This document shows positions 49,587-61,095 of a stretch of DNA of 64,000 nucleotides, piece by piece; positions within the stretch are counted from its first letter, which is position 1; each line of letters begins with the position of its first letter. Location: assembly GCF_037042905.1 (NCBI RefSeq), contig NC_087252.1, positions 27,952,994-28,016,993 of the forward strand. The letters are read 5' to 3'. Below the pieces are notes generated by a model. It ran no database searches. It saw only the letters and a list, made by a program, of their open reading frames with translations, and was not told where the DNA came from. The translations under genes were made by a program, and so were the position numbers. The DNA comes from Lytechinus pictus (lineage: Eukaryota > Echinodermata > Echinoidea > Temnopleuroida > Toxopneustidae).

Positions 49587-50082
49587 TCGGGAAGAATGTT
49601 GCTATGTTGTAAAATTCAATATGTGCGAAAGTGAGGCATTGAATGAATCTAATGTCCCTGAAGTCAAAATCCATGCATGGTGTATTGCCGTAACATTTAC
49701 TACAAACTAATTTTCAATTAATCAACATTTGAATTGATATTGACATTTTTTTTTCTTTATGAAAATTAAATTCATGTCGATTATTGAAAACATGCAATCA
49801 TTTTTTATTTCTTCATATGTTGTAGGATTATGCCTATAAAGTGTAAACATTTTTGTAACAATTCCGAATTGCTGCTATCGTAATATTTTATCAGCTATAT
49901 TGTACTCTGTAAACAGTAATTGCAACTTCTTGTTTGAGATTTCCGTGAATAAATACCTTTATATTTATCATTATCACATTAAATATATTTTCAAAAAAAG
50001 ATATTGTCTCACCTTAATTCATGCTTTCGATGTGACAAACCTTGAGTGTTTCATGATTCTACTTGTCGGCTGTTTTATCTGA

Positions 50083-50090
50083 CAATACAT

Positions 50091-50137
<47 letters not shown>

Positions 50138-50200
50138 CATATATATATTGGGGGTGCGCTCGTAGCCCCCACCTCGATATGTGTGTGTGTGTGTATACTA
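50083..50200. repeat. Compound microsatellite
   Basis: (CATA)n then (TA)n at 50083-50148 and (TG)n at 50179-50193, with a GGGGGTGCGCTCGTAGCCCCC relic between. Confidence 0.85.
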
Positions 50201-50654
50201 AATGTACAAATGCGTTATTTTTATGAAATTTATATCCTCTCTATATTTTTTTTTAGAAAGTTCTGACGGAGCGAAGCGAGTGAGAAAAAAATGACCTTTA
50301 TGACTTGATTTTATCATATAATATATAATTATAATGATGATTATAAGAAAAATTGTGTTTATGAGTATAATGATAATAACTATGGTTTTATATCATATAA
50401 AGAATATCACTTCAATTGCTTTTTAACTTTTTAACTTTTAAAACCTGAAGGCCTACACAGCATCCCCACCCGTGACCCCCCCCCCCCCGCTGTTAATAAA
50501 CCTGGATTTGATTTATAAAAAAAAAATAATAGTGACGTACACTACAGTCCTATGTTTACCTAAATTATAAATTACAAGTCTTTATCTCTGTGTCGTGCAT
50601 ACTATCGAACATATGCATGTATCAATCATATCCATAAAGTGACGAATAGCTACA

Positions 50655-51028
50655 CTCCTAAAGGTCAAGCCCACCCTTGCAAAAGTTGATGTGAATAAAA
50701 AAGAGAAATATCAAGCAAGCATGGGCCTAACAGTGATAAAAAATATCACAATCGGGTATATAATGAGAAAGATATGACATTTTGAAGTTTCGAATTTCCC
50801 AAAACATTTTCTGCACCTCCTTGTCGGGGTGCATATGGGGGAACTGATGACCTGGTGTGTGTTTCATAAAGCTGTTCGTAAGTTAAGAGCGACTTTAAGA
50901 ACGACTGGTGAACCTTTCTTGTAGTAAATGGTATATAGAATTGGCGATGCTTTAGCGCGTAAGAAAGGTTCACCAGTCGCTCTTAAAGTCGCTCTTAACT
51001 TACGAACAGCTTTATGAAACGGCCCCCG
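50655..51028. mobile_element. Foldback half-copy plus palindromic MITE
   Basis: 50655-50865 matches one arm of the foldback family at 4515 and 56634 (AAAGGTCAAGCCCACCC, TTGTCGGGGTGCATATG). 50868-51028 is a hairpin MITE: TTCATAAAGCTGTTCGTAAG pairs with CTTACGAACAGCTTTATGAA, and GAACCTTTCTTG with AAGAAAGGTTC. Confidence 0.8.
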
Positions 51029-51034
51029 GAGGCT

Positions 51035-51235
51035 ATTACCACCCCGGCTTTATAACTCGAGCTTCCACCGTCAACGGCACTCAGAGCATTAAAGGAATTA
51101 ATCCTGGGTCAAGTGCAGCACAGTGCGGCTAAATTTCTTGCTGAATGAAAACACGTCATTGCTATGATTCGAACCCACGACGCGAGAGTCTGAACCACTC
51201 TCTGTATAAACCACGAGGTGCTCACCTATCTGAAG
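51035..51235 (-). mobile_element. tRNA-derived SINE, copy 4
   Basis: Reverse copy: TTAATCCTGGGTCAAGTGCAG, TAAATTTCTTGCTGAATGAA, B-box complement GATTCGAACCC, and head complement ACCACGAGGTGC. Confidence 0.8.
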
Positions 51236-51359
51236 TGCACCTTTTTGCGTGACAAGATGGTTAGTTTTATTACTCACTTCGAAGAAATCTAAATTTAGTG
51301 CAAGATACACATTCATATCAGGCACAGTTCATAATTTTATCTAAGTTCATTACCGATAA

Positions 51360-51465
51360 ACATGATAAATTACTAACTTTGTTTGCTTACAAAAATTTCA
51401 ATCACGCAACTCTGCGAAGTTCATTCGGGTCAGTCGCAGGTCTTGCGCAATACATACAAATACAG
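51360..51465 (+). repeat. Diverged copy of the 236-bp array unit
   Basis: The frame reads SRNSAKFIRVSRRSCAI, aligning with SRNATKFIQIDQTSCAI of the array at 53441-54384. GAAGTTCATTC and CTTGCGCAATA are shared. Confidence 0.6.
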
Positions 51466-51849
51466 TTCGGGAATTACTATTTGTTATGAAACCACTCCAG
51501 GGATCTGAAAATAAAAACATAATTCTACTGTCTGATATTCGAGTAATATATTCCTCGGGATGTATATATAATTAATTATAAACACGATATTGATATGATG
51601 ATAAATCAATTTTAATAAGAGTGTTTCATTTCACGTTAATATACTGCTCGATGCTGATATTTAGACATTTACCTACACGAAGACGCCCTTCGTTTATTTT
51701 CCATGTGAGCACTTGTCGCTTTTTATTTAGTTTGAAAAATATCAAATAAGAGTTGAATTCCAATATATGTTACAATTGAAAGTGATTTTTATTCAGTCAA
51801 GATAATTTACAAGATGACTGGTAATTTTGCTTAACAAATATTGATCGTT

Positions 51850-52980
51850 TCATGAAAGTCAAAAAGACTATTCATATTTTAGGTAAACCATTATGCTTTA
51901 TTTTCAATTTAGGTATTCAAGAAGGCATAATTCCTGATAGTTGTAAAATATCCCAACTAATTCCTGTATATAAATCTGCCCCTAAAAAAATGTTTTCTCA
52001 AATTATAGACCAGTTATCATGTTTCTCTAAAATGCTGGAAAAATGTATTTATACTAGGCTAATTACATATTTCATTAATAAACATTTTTTATCAAAAAAA
52101 CATTTGGAAGTAGAAATAACATTGTACATCTCATGCTCTGGTAGATTCTTTAAGTGATATTATAGATGCTTTAATATGATAATAATGAAATAACGTTTCG
52201 AAGTATTTATTGATTGATCTTAAAGCCTTTTAATTGTATTTACCATGACATATTGCTTGGTAAATTATGCTTTTATGGAATACGAGGTATTGCCCATAAA
52301 TTAATACACAATTATTTAAGTAATAGAAAGCAATGAGTCTTTTATGATTCATGTCATTCTGAGTTCAAAACAGCATCAATAGGCGTACCACAGCTTTCAA
52401 TCCTCGGTCCTCTTTTTTTTTCTTATATACAGTATGTTAATGATCTTCATCTCTGTCAAAATTTGTTCTTTTTGCTGGCGACACAAATATATTTTTTAGC
52501 CACCGTGACATAGGTTATTTACAACAAAATATGGATATTGAACTTAATAAAGTACAGAAATTGTTCTTTGTTAATAATTTAGCTTTGAATAATCAGAAAA
52601 CAAGGTCCTATGATTATCAGTAGAAGCAATGTAGAAAAAAAATCTGTTAAATTATATATTAATGATATTGAAGTAGAACGGTTGGGGATTACGTGTCAAA
52701 TTTCTTGTAATTTATAGTGATGATGATTTAAAATGGAAAAGTCATGTTAAAAGACAAACTCCCTCATTTCTAGAAATATAGGTTCTTAAATAAATTATGT
52801 TAATTTGTCCAACAAGATATAATCTTAATACTTTATAACACTTTCATACTATCATATTTAAATCATGGAATCATCGTTTGGGGGTCTTCACATAAATATT
52901 TATCAGATAGAACTTTAGTTTTACAAAAAAGAGTAATCAAAATTGTATTTTATTCTGTTTCAGAGCCCAAACTGCTCCAC
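51850..52980 (+). pseudogene. Jockey/CR1-like LINE RT pseudogene
   Basis: IQEGIIPDSCKISQLIPVYK (about 51916) is the RT N-terminal block; LEKCIYTRLITYFINKHFL follows. Later frames give IHNYLSNRKQ, IGVPQLSILGPLFF, FAGDTNIFF (a mutated FADD catalytic motif, about 52468) and LNHGIIVWGSSHKYLSDRT. Several frameshifts and stops. Tail-like sequence runs to about 53170. Confidence 0.82.
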
Positions 52981-53440
52981 TCTTTTTATCTTGTATTTTT
53001 GTAAATAAATATTGTTTAGATTTTGGTTTATTGTTTCATGCAATGTATTATTTTGCATTGGAATATTTATATGTATGTATTGTACAATATTATATAATAC
53101 CATCTTTGCACTGTTTGTATTGTTCTTATTATGAAATGTGGAAATGAAATACTTCGGCCCTATTGTAGGGACCTACTGTTTTTTTTTTTGAAAACCCCAT
53201 CCCCTATTTGCTCGTCAGATTTTTGAAGAGGAGAGTTTCGACCGGTATGGAGATACTGACAACCTCCTCCCTCCACACACACCCTCACACACACCCCCTC
53301 TCTCTCTCTCACACACACCGCGCACCTTCCATGCCTTCTTTATATTATTTCGTTGTCAAACGTTCATGAACCCATTCTATCAAAATGACAATGGCCGACA
53401 GTTTAGTGGTGAACAACCTTCCTGGCAAAAAAGCTTGTGT

Positions 53441-54384
53441 GATCATGCTAACTTTATCATGTTTATCAGACTACAATGAGTCAAGAACAGATGGAATTTT
53501 TTTTTATCCAGTTATTTTTACATTCATGTCTACGGTAATGACCAACTTTGGGATATATCTCGCAATGCTACGAAGTTCATTCAGATCGACCAAACTTCTT
53601 GCGCAATAGTTTTAAGTTTTAAAGCTTATCCTGTCGTCTCTACCACACACGAAATAAAATGTACTACAAGTATTCGTGATCATGCTAACTTTATCATGTT
53701 TATCAGACTACAATGAGTCAAGAACAGATGGAATTTTTTTTTTCCAGTTATTTTTACATTCATGTCTACGTTAATGACCAACTTTGGGATATATCTCGCA
53801 ATGCTACGAAGTTCATTCAGATTGATCAAACTTCTTGCGCAATAGTTTTAAGTTTTAAAGCTTATCCTGTCGTCTCTACCACACACGAAATAAAATGTAC
53901 TACAAGTATTCGTGATCATGCTAACTTTATCATGTTTATCAGACTACAATGAGTCAAGAACAGATGGAATTTTTTTTTTCCAGTTATTTTTACATTCATG
54001 TCTACGTTAATGACCAACTTTGGGATATATCTCGCAATGCTACGAAGTTCATTCAGATTGATCAAACTTCTTGCGCAATAGTTTTAAGTTTTAAAGCTTA
54101 TCCTGTCGTCTCTACCACACACGAAATAAAATGTACTACAAGTATTCGTGATCATGCTAACTTTATCATGTTTATCAGACTACAATGAGTCAAGAACAGA
54201 TGGAATTTTTTTTTTCCAGTTATTTTTACATTCATGTCTACGTTAATGACCAACTTTGGGATATATCTCGCAATGCTACGAAGTTCATTCAGATTGATCA
54301 AACTTCTTGCGCAATAGTTTTAAGTTTTAAAGCTTATCCTGTCGTCTCTACCACACACGAAATAAAATGTACTACAAGTATTCG
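53441..54384 (+). repeat. Four tandem 236-bp units
   Basis: Units start at 53441, 53677, 53913 and 54149. Units 2-4 are essentially identical; unit 1 differs by a few bases. Each has ATGAGTCAAGAACAGATGG, a T-run ending TTCCAG, and a 79-codon frame whose TGA overlaps the next unit's ATG (ATGA). 236 is not a multiple of 3, so frames do not join. Not a known gene. Confidence 0.92.
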
Positions 54385-54789
54385 GAGTAGTAGGCACAAA
54401 TAAGTACAACCCATGCGAGTAAAAAACAAACAAACTCTGACACCTACCAAATCCCGAACTTTAAGGTAAAATATGTCATGAACACATAAATATTATATAT
54501 GGCCTGAAAGAGTATCTTCTCAAAAAAAAAATTGTGCCATACTTCTGTGATATGTGTTAACGCTCTGATAGTGATGAGGTTTCAAGTTCTGGTGTCCTTT
54601 ATTTACTTTCGACTCAACATATTACACAGATATGAAATAATAACCATACAAATAAATACAAGGGAATATACTATGTTAGCAATATGACCATTCAAAGGAA
54701 ATTGATGTTTTTGGGTAATAAACAATAATGATAATCATACAGTTATGATATATACAATGATGGTAAAACAAAATGTACAACAATCTCGA

Positions 54790-55140
54790 TTAAACATCTG
54801 CAAGGCTATTTTAATTGTTCTTCTTAATAAAATAAGAGTTGAGGAAATTGAGGGATCCACTGAAAAGCAGTGCGTGTTAAATGTGGATCCCTCCAGAATT
54901 GGATAAAAGATATATTAGTAGGTCTAAGTATAACATACGAGAAGGAGGGGGGGGGGTAAATAAAATGTATTTGATTGTTGATAAATGGAATATGGAGTTA
55001 ATAGGAGAATGAAAGAAAGAAAAGTAACCGAGAGGATAGAATGGGGCCTAGGTGTGAGTGAAAGAGGAAGAAAAGAGAGAGAGGGAGAGAAAGAGATATA
55101 AAAAAGAGGGAAGTACGACAAACCTAGTTGTGTACCGATC
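54790..55140. repeat. LINE-tail relic (reverse) and GA-rich tract
   Basis: GAGGGATCCACTG...ATGTGGATCCCTCC (54849-54896) forms a hairpin like those at 44.73 and 3.96 kb. 55010-55115 is GAGA/GAAAG-rich. Confidence 0.5.
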
Positions 55141-55161
55141 GCTCAATGGGAATTCGCCCTA

Positions 55162-55254
55162 CACTGTAAAAAAATGATGTGCTAATTTAGCACTCACAGT
55201 ACTTGTATAGTGACTGCACTACAAGTGCTAAATTAGCACTTCATTTTTACAGTG
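55162..55254. mobile_element. TA-flanked 93-bp palindromic MITE
   Basis: TA at 55160-55161 and 55255-55256. CACTGTAAAAAAATGA pairs with TCATTTTTACAGTG, and GTGCTAATTTAGCACT with AGTGCTAAATTAGCACT. Confidence 0.88.
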
Positions 55255-55255
55255 T

Positions 55256-55437
55256 ATATGATTCGATATTTTTTTAAGCTTGATAAAATAATTCAAACTA
55301 GCGGTATTTATAATGTCATTGCTGAGAGAGTTCCAGTATTTAGGACCGTAAAATGTAATTGTTTTTGGTGCAAAGAGAGTTCGGGTACGGGGAAGATTTT
55401 TTAGACATGAGTATTCTAGTTGGTTCGGTATGAACAT
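55256..55437 (-). pseudogene. LINE ORF2 C-terminal fragment
   Basis: Minus frame NLPRTRTLFAPKTITFYGPK then YWNSLSNDIINTASLNYFI matches the usual LINE RT C-terminal block. Truncated both sides; lies next to an endonuclease fragment of the same strand. Confidence 0.65.
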
Positions 55438-55454
55438 ACCAACGCCTCTTCCTA

Positions 55455-55712
55455 CCGCCTTTCACACTATAAGTAAAATCATAATTTGAATGATGATTCC
55501 AGTGAAAACAAGGCTAATGACGAGTTTTTATTACGTGTGAGCCCAAACTAGAACCACCAACGCTAATCACAATCACGAATTCAAGTTCTACTCCGGAAGT
55601 GAATTCCAGTTAAGTTCCACTCAAATTATGGTACGAATTTTCCGTGTGAAAGGTCCGATGGTTCTTAAGTCATTCAATGATGATTCAAGATTCATGTGTA
55701 AAAGGCCCCTAT
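55455..55712. mobile_element. MITE, CCCTTTTCACACGTG-end family, copy 2
   Basis: Same body as 7150-7422 (GAATGATGATTCCAGTGAAAA, CTAATCACAATCACGAATTC); ends CCGCCTTTCACACT and TGTGTAAAAGGCCCC. It separates the two LINE fragments. Confidence 0.75.
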
Positions 55713-55922
55713 TATCTTTTGTCTGTTGTTTGTAAGTAAAGAATAACCATCAATATTCATTAGAGAGTTGCTAGGATCTTGGAGCCAAGTTTCATTAAGA
55801 CCAATAATAGGGCTATTGAGTGCATTAAAATGTTCTAGGAGTTGATCAAGCTGATCAAATTTTTTGTTCAGGCTCCTGATATTTAGATGTAAAAGAAAAG
55901 TGCTATATGTTGTACTGTTCAA
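55713..55922 (-). pseudogene. LINE apurinic-endonuclease N-terminal fragment
   Basis: Minus frame reads FLLHLNIRSLNKKFDQLDQL then SPIIGLNETWLQDPS and IDGYSLLTNNR, the N-terminal EN motifs (N-IRS, ETWL) of jockey/CR1 LINEs. Cut off by the flanking MITE. Confidence 0.78.
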
Positions 55923-55949
55923 ACTATTTGATTTGAATTCGTTAATCGT

Positions 55950-56480
55950 ATTTACGGCCTTTTCACACGTGAATCTTGAAATATCATTGTAATGATAATT
56001 GATTTGATTTGATTTGATTTATTTATTTTCACATTCCAATAACAAAAGTATATACAAGTGTAATCATTTTTTTTCTTAGCATAACATAACAATAAGCAAA
56101 TGACATAATTAATAACATATGCAAATATACAATCTAACAATGTAATTGAAATATATTTATACCTGATAAATTTCTTTTTTTTAATTATAAAAACAAATAG
56201 CAGAAAGAAATTATATATACATAATTATATCGACATGATACATTTTGAAATGTGGGAGACCTTCATCTTAAGCTTAGAGCTTGAAATTGATAAAGGCCTC
56301 AAAGGAAAGGGAAAGGAAAATCAGACAAACAGTGCAATATTGCAGGCGTTAATTGCATGCGTTAATGTTCTAGTTTGGTTTCATATGTGCTAAGAAGTCG
56401 TCATTAGCCTTTTTTTCACTGGAATCATCATTCAAATTACGATTTTTTTTTTACTGTGTGAGAGGGCGGTAAAATGCTGC
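55950..56480 (-). mobile_element. MITE copy 3 (reverse) split by a LINE tail
   Basis: GGCCTTTTCACACGTGAATCTTG at 55957 and ACTGGAATCATCATTCAAATT at 56418 are the two reversed ends of the 7150 family. Between them (GATTT)n and TTTATTTTCACATTCCAATA at 56000-56045 mark a reversed LINE 3' end. Confidence 0.65.
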
Positions 56481-56633
56481 GCTTGATCATTTTCATCAAA
56501 ATTAAGAGTCAAATCTTCTGAGTTTGTATTTAAATCATTAGAGATGTTTATGTTATATTAATGATTAATTGTATGTCTAGTCATAAGCCTATCTGAATGT
56601 AACTGGAACAAAAACTTGTCATCATCAATAGAG

Positions 56634-57301
56634 TTAAAGGAATGGTCCGGGCTGAAAATATTCAAATAAATACATTATATTTAAATAAATATATAATAAT
56701 AAAAAATATCTCAATAAATAATTTATCTAAGTAACATTCACAGAGCAAAATGCTGAAAATTTCATCAAAATCGGATAACAAATAAGAACGTTATTGAATT
56801 TTAAAGTTTATCAATATTTTGTGAAAATAGTTATATGCACATCGTCATGAATATTCATTCGGTAGGCTGATGATGTCACATCCCCACTTTCCTTTTTCTT
56901 ATGCTATTACATGAAATAATAAATGTTTCATTTTTTTCATAGTCGAGTGTAAATGGTGTGTCTCCATTATGATGAAATTAGTTGCAGCAATAAAAAAATA
57001 ATGCACTTAATCAGTTGTCAATCCAATTGTTTTAGTTCTTGGTAGAACAATTTTGAATAAACCTAATTTCATATAATAAAATACAAAAGAACAAGTGGGG
57101 ATATGGCATCATCAGCCCACCTCATGAATACTCACAAAGACATGCCTAGAACTGTTACACCGGAATAATGCAAATCTTTAAAATTCAATTACTTCGTTAT
57201 TTGTTATCCGATTTTGATCAAATTTTCAGCATTTTGCTTTGTGAATTTTACTCTATTTATTGAAAAAAAATATCTTCACCTTGGATCATTCCCTTTAAAG
57301 G
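56634..57301. mobile_element. Foldback element, same family as 4515-5125
   Basis: Ends TTAAAGGAATGGTCC and GGATCATTCCCTTTAA. Arms pair through GCTGAAAATTTCATCAAAATC and GATTTTGATCAAATTTTCAGC, plus ATGATGTCACATCCCCACTT and its complement-like AAGTGGGGATATGGCATCAT. No ORF. Confidence 0.85.
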
Positions 57302-57477
57302 AAAATTATGTTGCTAAAGCAAGAACGTTTTATCAAATCTCAATACCCCATAAGTATTTTTAGCATTGAATGTAATTCGAATTGCGCTGCAATTGAGGAA
57401 ATCAGTTAACGTTACCAGAAAGTGGAAAGAGGAAATAGTTGGTGCAGTGCATGTATGTAATGAGAGATGACTAAGGG

Positions 57478-57995
57478 TCTTTTTACACGTGAATCTTGAA
57501 TCAGCATTTTAATCGTGACTGTGATTAGCGTTCGTGATTCTAATTATGTTCTAGTTTGGTTTCATAACTTTTAAAGTTTATGGATCTAGCTAATAAAACT
57601 TGGACATAAGCGCAACCATGTATCCCTGGATATCCTGATCATGTTTCAGGTCACATGCCCAAGATCGAAAGTCATTTAAGGTCAATGAACTTTGATCGTG
57701 TTAGGGGTATTTGTTAAATTGGCATCATAACTTAGAAAGTTCATGGATCTAGTTCATAAAACATAGACATAATGGTAATCAGGTATGAATAATTGTTTTG
57801 CACATGTTTTCGGTCACATGATCATGGTCAAAAGTCATTTTGGGTCTTTGAACATAGTATTACATTATCATATGAATGTTTTATTTTGTGAATAATTATT
57901 CAATATCTGTTTTCAAAGTCAGCACTGCTACTATACCGAATCGCGTAATGCAGGCGAGACTGCCAGAGGCGTTCCACTTGTTTTTTGTTGTGTTG
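57478..57995. repeat. MITE end plus tandem 150-bp repeat element
   Basis: 57478-57560 is a reversed fragment of the 7150 MITE. From 57561, TCATAACTT...GTTCATGGATCTAG...AAAAC..GGACATAA...CAGGTCACATG..CAAAGTCATTT occurs twice in tandem (57561-57720 and 57725-57870). It ends GCCAGAGGCGTTCCACTTG. Confidence 0.7.
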
Positions 57996-59274
57996 CTTTA
58001 TTCACACGGTAGTAATACGCTTTGTTTAGGATACAATAATTTAGTGTAATGATTTATTTAGCTGTAGCTCGGTGGCGTACAGATATTGGGGGGGGGGGGG
58101 GGCTTGAGGCGCCCCCCTGAAATTGTTCACTACCAAGAAAAAAAGGAAAGAGAGGGTGGTGCGATATATAATATTATTTTCTACTTGTGTCAAAATCTAT
58201 CACAAATTATATCTTTTTAAATATAAAATTCTGCTGTAGCTAGGCCTAACATGCTTAATATTCTGAAATCGGGATAAATTTAAACCGTATACATACTGGT
58301 AGTTTTATCTTTTAACTGTTTTATGGAGGGCAGGTTTTTCCTTTTATCAGTAAGCGCGAGCAAATGTTCGCTTTCATGAAACACGGATTTTCCGTACATG
58401 TTAAGCACAAAGACGTTTTTAAAAGGTACATCACCTTTTCAATGATGATGGAATATGACAATGTTTCAACCATTTTGACCTTGCAATTAACAACGTGAAC
58501 GAGTTATCAGCAGGAAAATCAATTTATTATCATCGTGAGTATACATACTCTGTTTAATAGACGATATAACGATAATAAACAATGCATGGGTGAATATGCG
58601 GTTAATCTTTTCAAAAATAAATGTTATTTGGCATTTGACGTGTAAATTTAAAGGTGTTTTTTATGTTTTCCAATTCTAAGAAATCAGATAAGGACCTGAA
58701 GCTATTGCCAAGTGACATGTCATTTATCGTTATAGTTATGTGTTTATCTTCGTTATGAGTCTTGGACTGGTAAAGATATCTTCAGATTTCAAAAAAAAAT
58801 AATTTCTATTCAATTTCGTTATTATTCCTGAATTCATTCCAAATCTGTTATGTAATTTATATATGGAACATTTGAAATGAGATGACGTCACATGCATAAT
58901 GCTTATTTTAGGTCTAGTCATTTTAGTGGCTGGATCTGGACCCTCCAGAGTATACATGAAATACAACACTCAGAATGATAATTTCTGTCCGCCCGACCGC
59001 TGCAATATTTTACGCCAAGAATTTTCATCCACTTCTCTGATTTCTACCTTCCCGCGCTTTGCCCCGCCCCTCGCGTCCATAATCTTAAACCATTCCATCA
59101 TATTAAATAATAGAATCTTATTTATTCAACCGATTCGAGCTAAAGATGGCGCTAGTGTATCAGGACTCCAGTCACCTTCCAGTGACTCGACCAGTAATTT
59201 ATGACTAGTGACATTTTAAGCCTGCCCGTACTTATTCATGACACAGTGGTTGCTCCCCATGAATGACAAGAACT
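57996..59274. other. No supported gene; one G-run relic
   Basis: GGTGGCGTACAGATATT followed by a G run at 58069-58102 is a half hAT-like end. The 101-codon ORF at 58899-59204 has no motif or splice support. Confidence 0.5.
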
Positions 59275-59505
59275 CATAGGCGACGGAAGCGGGGGGGGGG
59301 GGGGGGGGGGCCTGTCCCCCTAAATTTGAGGAGGGAGTGGGGGACGATCCCCCCCTTGAATTTGTTGTTGATTTTTTTTTTGCTTGTCAACTTAGTTTTT
59401 AGTTTCTAACGTTCCCCCTAAAATTTTTAGTTGATAATCTGTTTTTGTTGCTTGTCAAAAAATTTGGTTGTCCGCCCCCTAAAATTTTGGCTTCCGCCGC
59501 CAATG
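59275..59505. mobile_element. hAT-like MITE with exact 8-bp target duplication
   Basis: CAAGAACT flanks both ends (59267-59274, 59506-59513). CATAGGCGACGGAAGC and GCTTCCGCCGCCAATG are inverted. Interior: long G run and repeated CCCCCTAAAATTT..TTGCTTGTCAA blocks. Confidence 0.88.
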
Positions 59506-59766
59506 CAAGAACTTACTTGAAATGAAAGTCATGAAAGTCATAATTCATACTGCAAGTGTGAAACGAAGTATACAGCTATTAAAGGCAAAGACATTCAGTC
59601 GCGATTGCTAAGGAAGTTGGATCCGACCAGCATCTGGTCGAAGAGGAATGTGACAGAGGACAGTTGAGAGAAGAATAAAACAGGATATGGTGTAAAATGT
59701 TACATTTGTGTACATTATTTGGAATTATACATGGATTGATTTGATACAAAACATTGACATTGACCG

Positions 59767-60545
59767 GTGTGTTGGCTCAGTTGGTAGAGCGTCCGTCTCA
59801 CAACCGGGAGGTCGGGGGTTCAAACCCCGGCCGCGTCAGACCAAAAGACGTTAAATAATGGGAGTTGCTGCTACCCTGTTTGGCCTTCAACGATTAAAGG
59901 GATAGAGCCTCGTCGATCTGGCGCTCCCGGGGGGAGGGGGCACTCGACCAAAAAAGTGGTAAGGGTGTACCGCGGGCGAGACAAAAAACGGGGGCCTTGG
60001 AGCGGGCTTATTGTAAAAAGGAGGGTCCTCGGAACGGGCTTCGGAGCTACAAATGTTTGTGAAAACGGGGGTCCTTGGAACGGGTCGCTTGCGTTTGAAT
60101 GCGTATGTATGATTGTATCCCTATGGAACGTGCATGTCGCTAGCCCGGCGGCACGACTGCCGGGCGCGCTAGCGCAGAGGCGATGGTCGGACAGCGCTCT
60201 GCGGCAGCGCTTTTCACCAAAAGTCCAACCGGAACGGCGTAACGGAAAATATGCGAAGCTTTGGAGCGGATTTCTTTCTTCTTTTTTCTCGAAAAGAAGA
60301 AAATGCTATGCATTGGAGCGGCTTTCTTAGTTCTTTTTCTCAATAAGACAAAAATGCTATGCCTTGGAACGGAAATTTGAGTGTAAAAAATGGGGGTCCC
60401 CTCCGCAGCACATACCCACTATGCATTATATACTGAGTGCCCCCCCCCCCCGGCTGGCGCTGTACAGTGGCTGCCGGGCCCATGATCAATTGGGCAAAGC
60501 AAATTTTCGGAGTACTTCATTTCATGTCTATTTCGAACAATAAAT
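59767..60545 (+). mobile_element. tRNA-derived SINE split by a transposon insertion
   Basis: The head has A box TGGCTCAGTTGGTAGAGCG, a loop compatible with anticodon CAC (Val-like), and B box GGTTCAAACCCC. The body GACCAAAAGACGTTAAATAA runs to 59917-59925 and resumes at 60462 (TGTACAGTGGCTGCCGGGCC). The interruption carries an 8-bp duplication, so the SINE is older. Confidence 0.82.
59926..60453. mobile_element. hAT-like element inserted in the SINE
   Basis: CTGGCGCT flanks both ends exactly (59918-59925, 60454-60461). Ends CCCGGGGGGAGGGGGCACTC and GAGTGCCCCCC...CGG are inverted. The interior repeats words such as TTGGAACGG / TTGGAGCGG. The 124-codon ORF here is repeat-derived; no transposase. 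Confidence 0.85.
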
Positions 60546-60549
60546 TATG

Positions 60550-61095
60550 GATTTTCATTTTTCATTTGCATGATGCTTTTAGATGTTTCAATGATATGTG
60601 TTTACCATGAATTGTTTTCCATATAGGGTTTTGAAAACGTTTAAAAAATTGTGTTCTTATAACATCGTTTAAATACTTTTCCGTGACCTTTCTAAAGTGT
60701 TTAATGTTATTAAAGTAATATAATAGCATTTTAAAAAATATTTTGTTACAGTAAAATAATTAATATGATACTATAAAACATTTTAAAGAATGTGTTTCAA
60801 ATAAATATTTTCAACTTTTTTTTGAAAACAAAACAAAACCTTTTCTTCAAGAATATTTATCTATTTGTTTTTTTATACTTTATTTTATACTGCATATGGA
60901 AGGCCTGTTCAGTCATACAAGACTCCTTTCGAAAGGCACCCTGCAGTTTAACAAATAACTCTACATCAATAGCAATTCAATGCATGTGACATAACAATAA
61001 AGTAAAAGCAGAATGCATTACATAGATAAAGAGTGAAGTATCATGCAATCATTACATCACGCTATTCAGTGTATGGCTATCAGAATGCATGAGGG
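60550..61095. other. AT-rich, probably LINE 3' flank
   Basis: No gene seen. ATAACATCG/TATTTTGTTA words resemble those at 63570-64000. Confidence 0.4.

Noticed and set aside
53713-54403. Three identical 79-aa genes in an operon-like ATGA arrangement
   Set aside because: Produced by a tandem 236-bp repeat; translation coupling is not expected in a nuclear eukaryotic genome and no promoter is visible.
59767-59840. Functional tRNA-Val gene
   Set aside because: A and B boxes are present, but the acceptor stem pairs poorly and the sequence continues into a SINE body.
59956-60330. 124-codon Arg-rich ORF
   Set aside because: Lies wholly within a MITE bounded by an 8-bp duplication and made of repeated words; no transposase motif.
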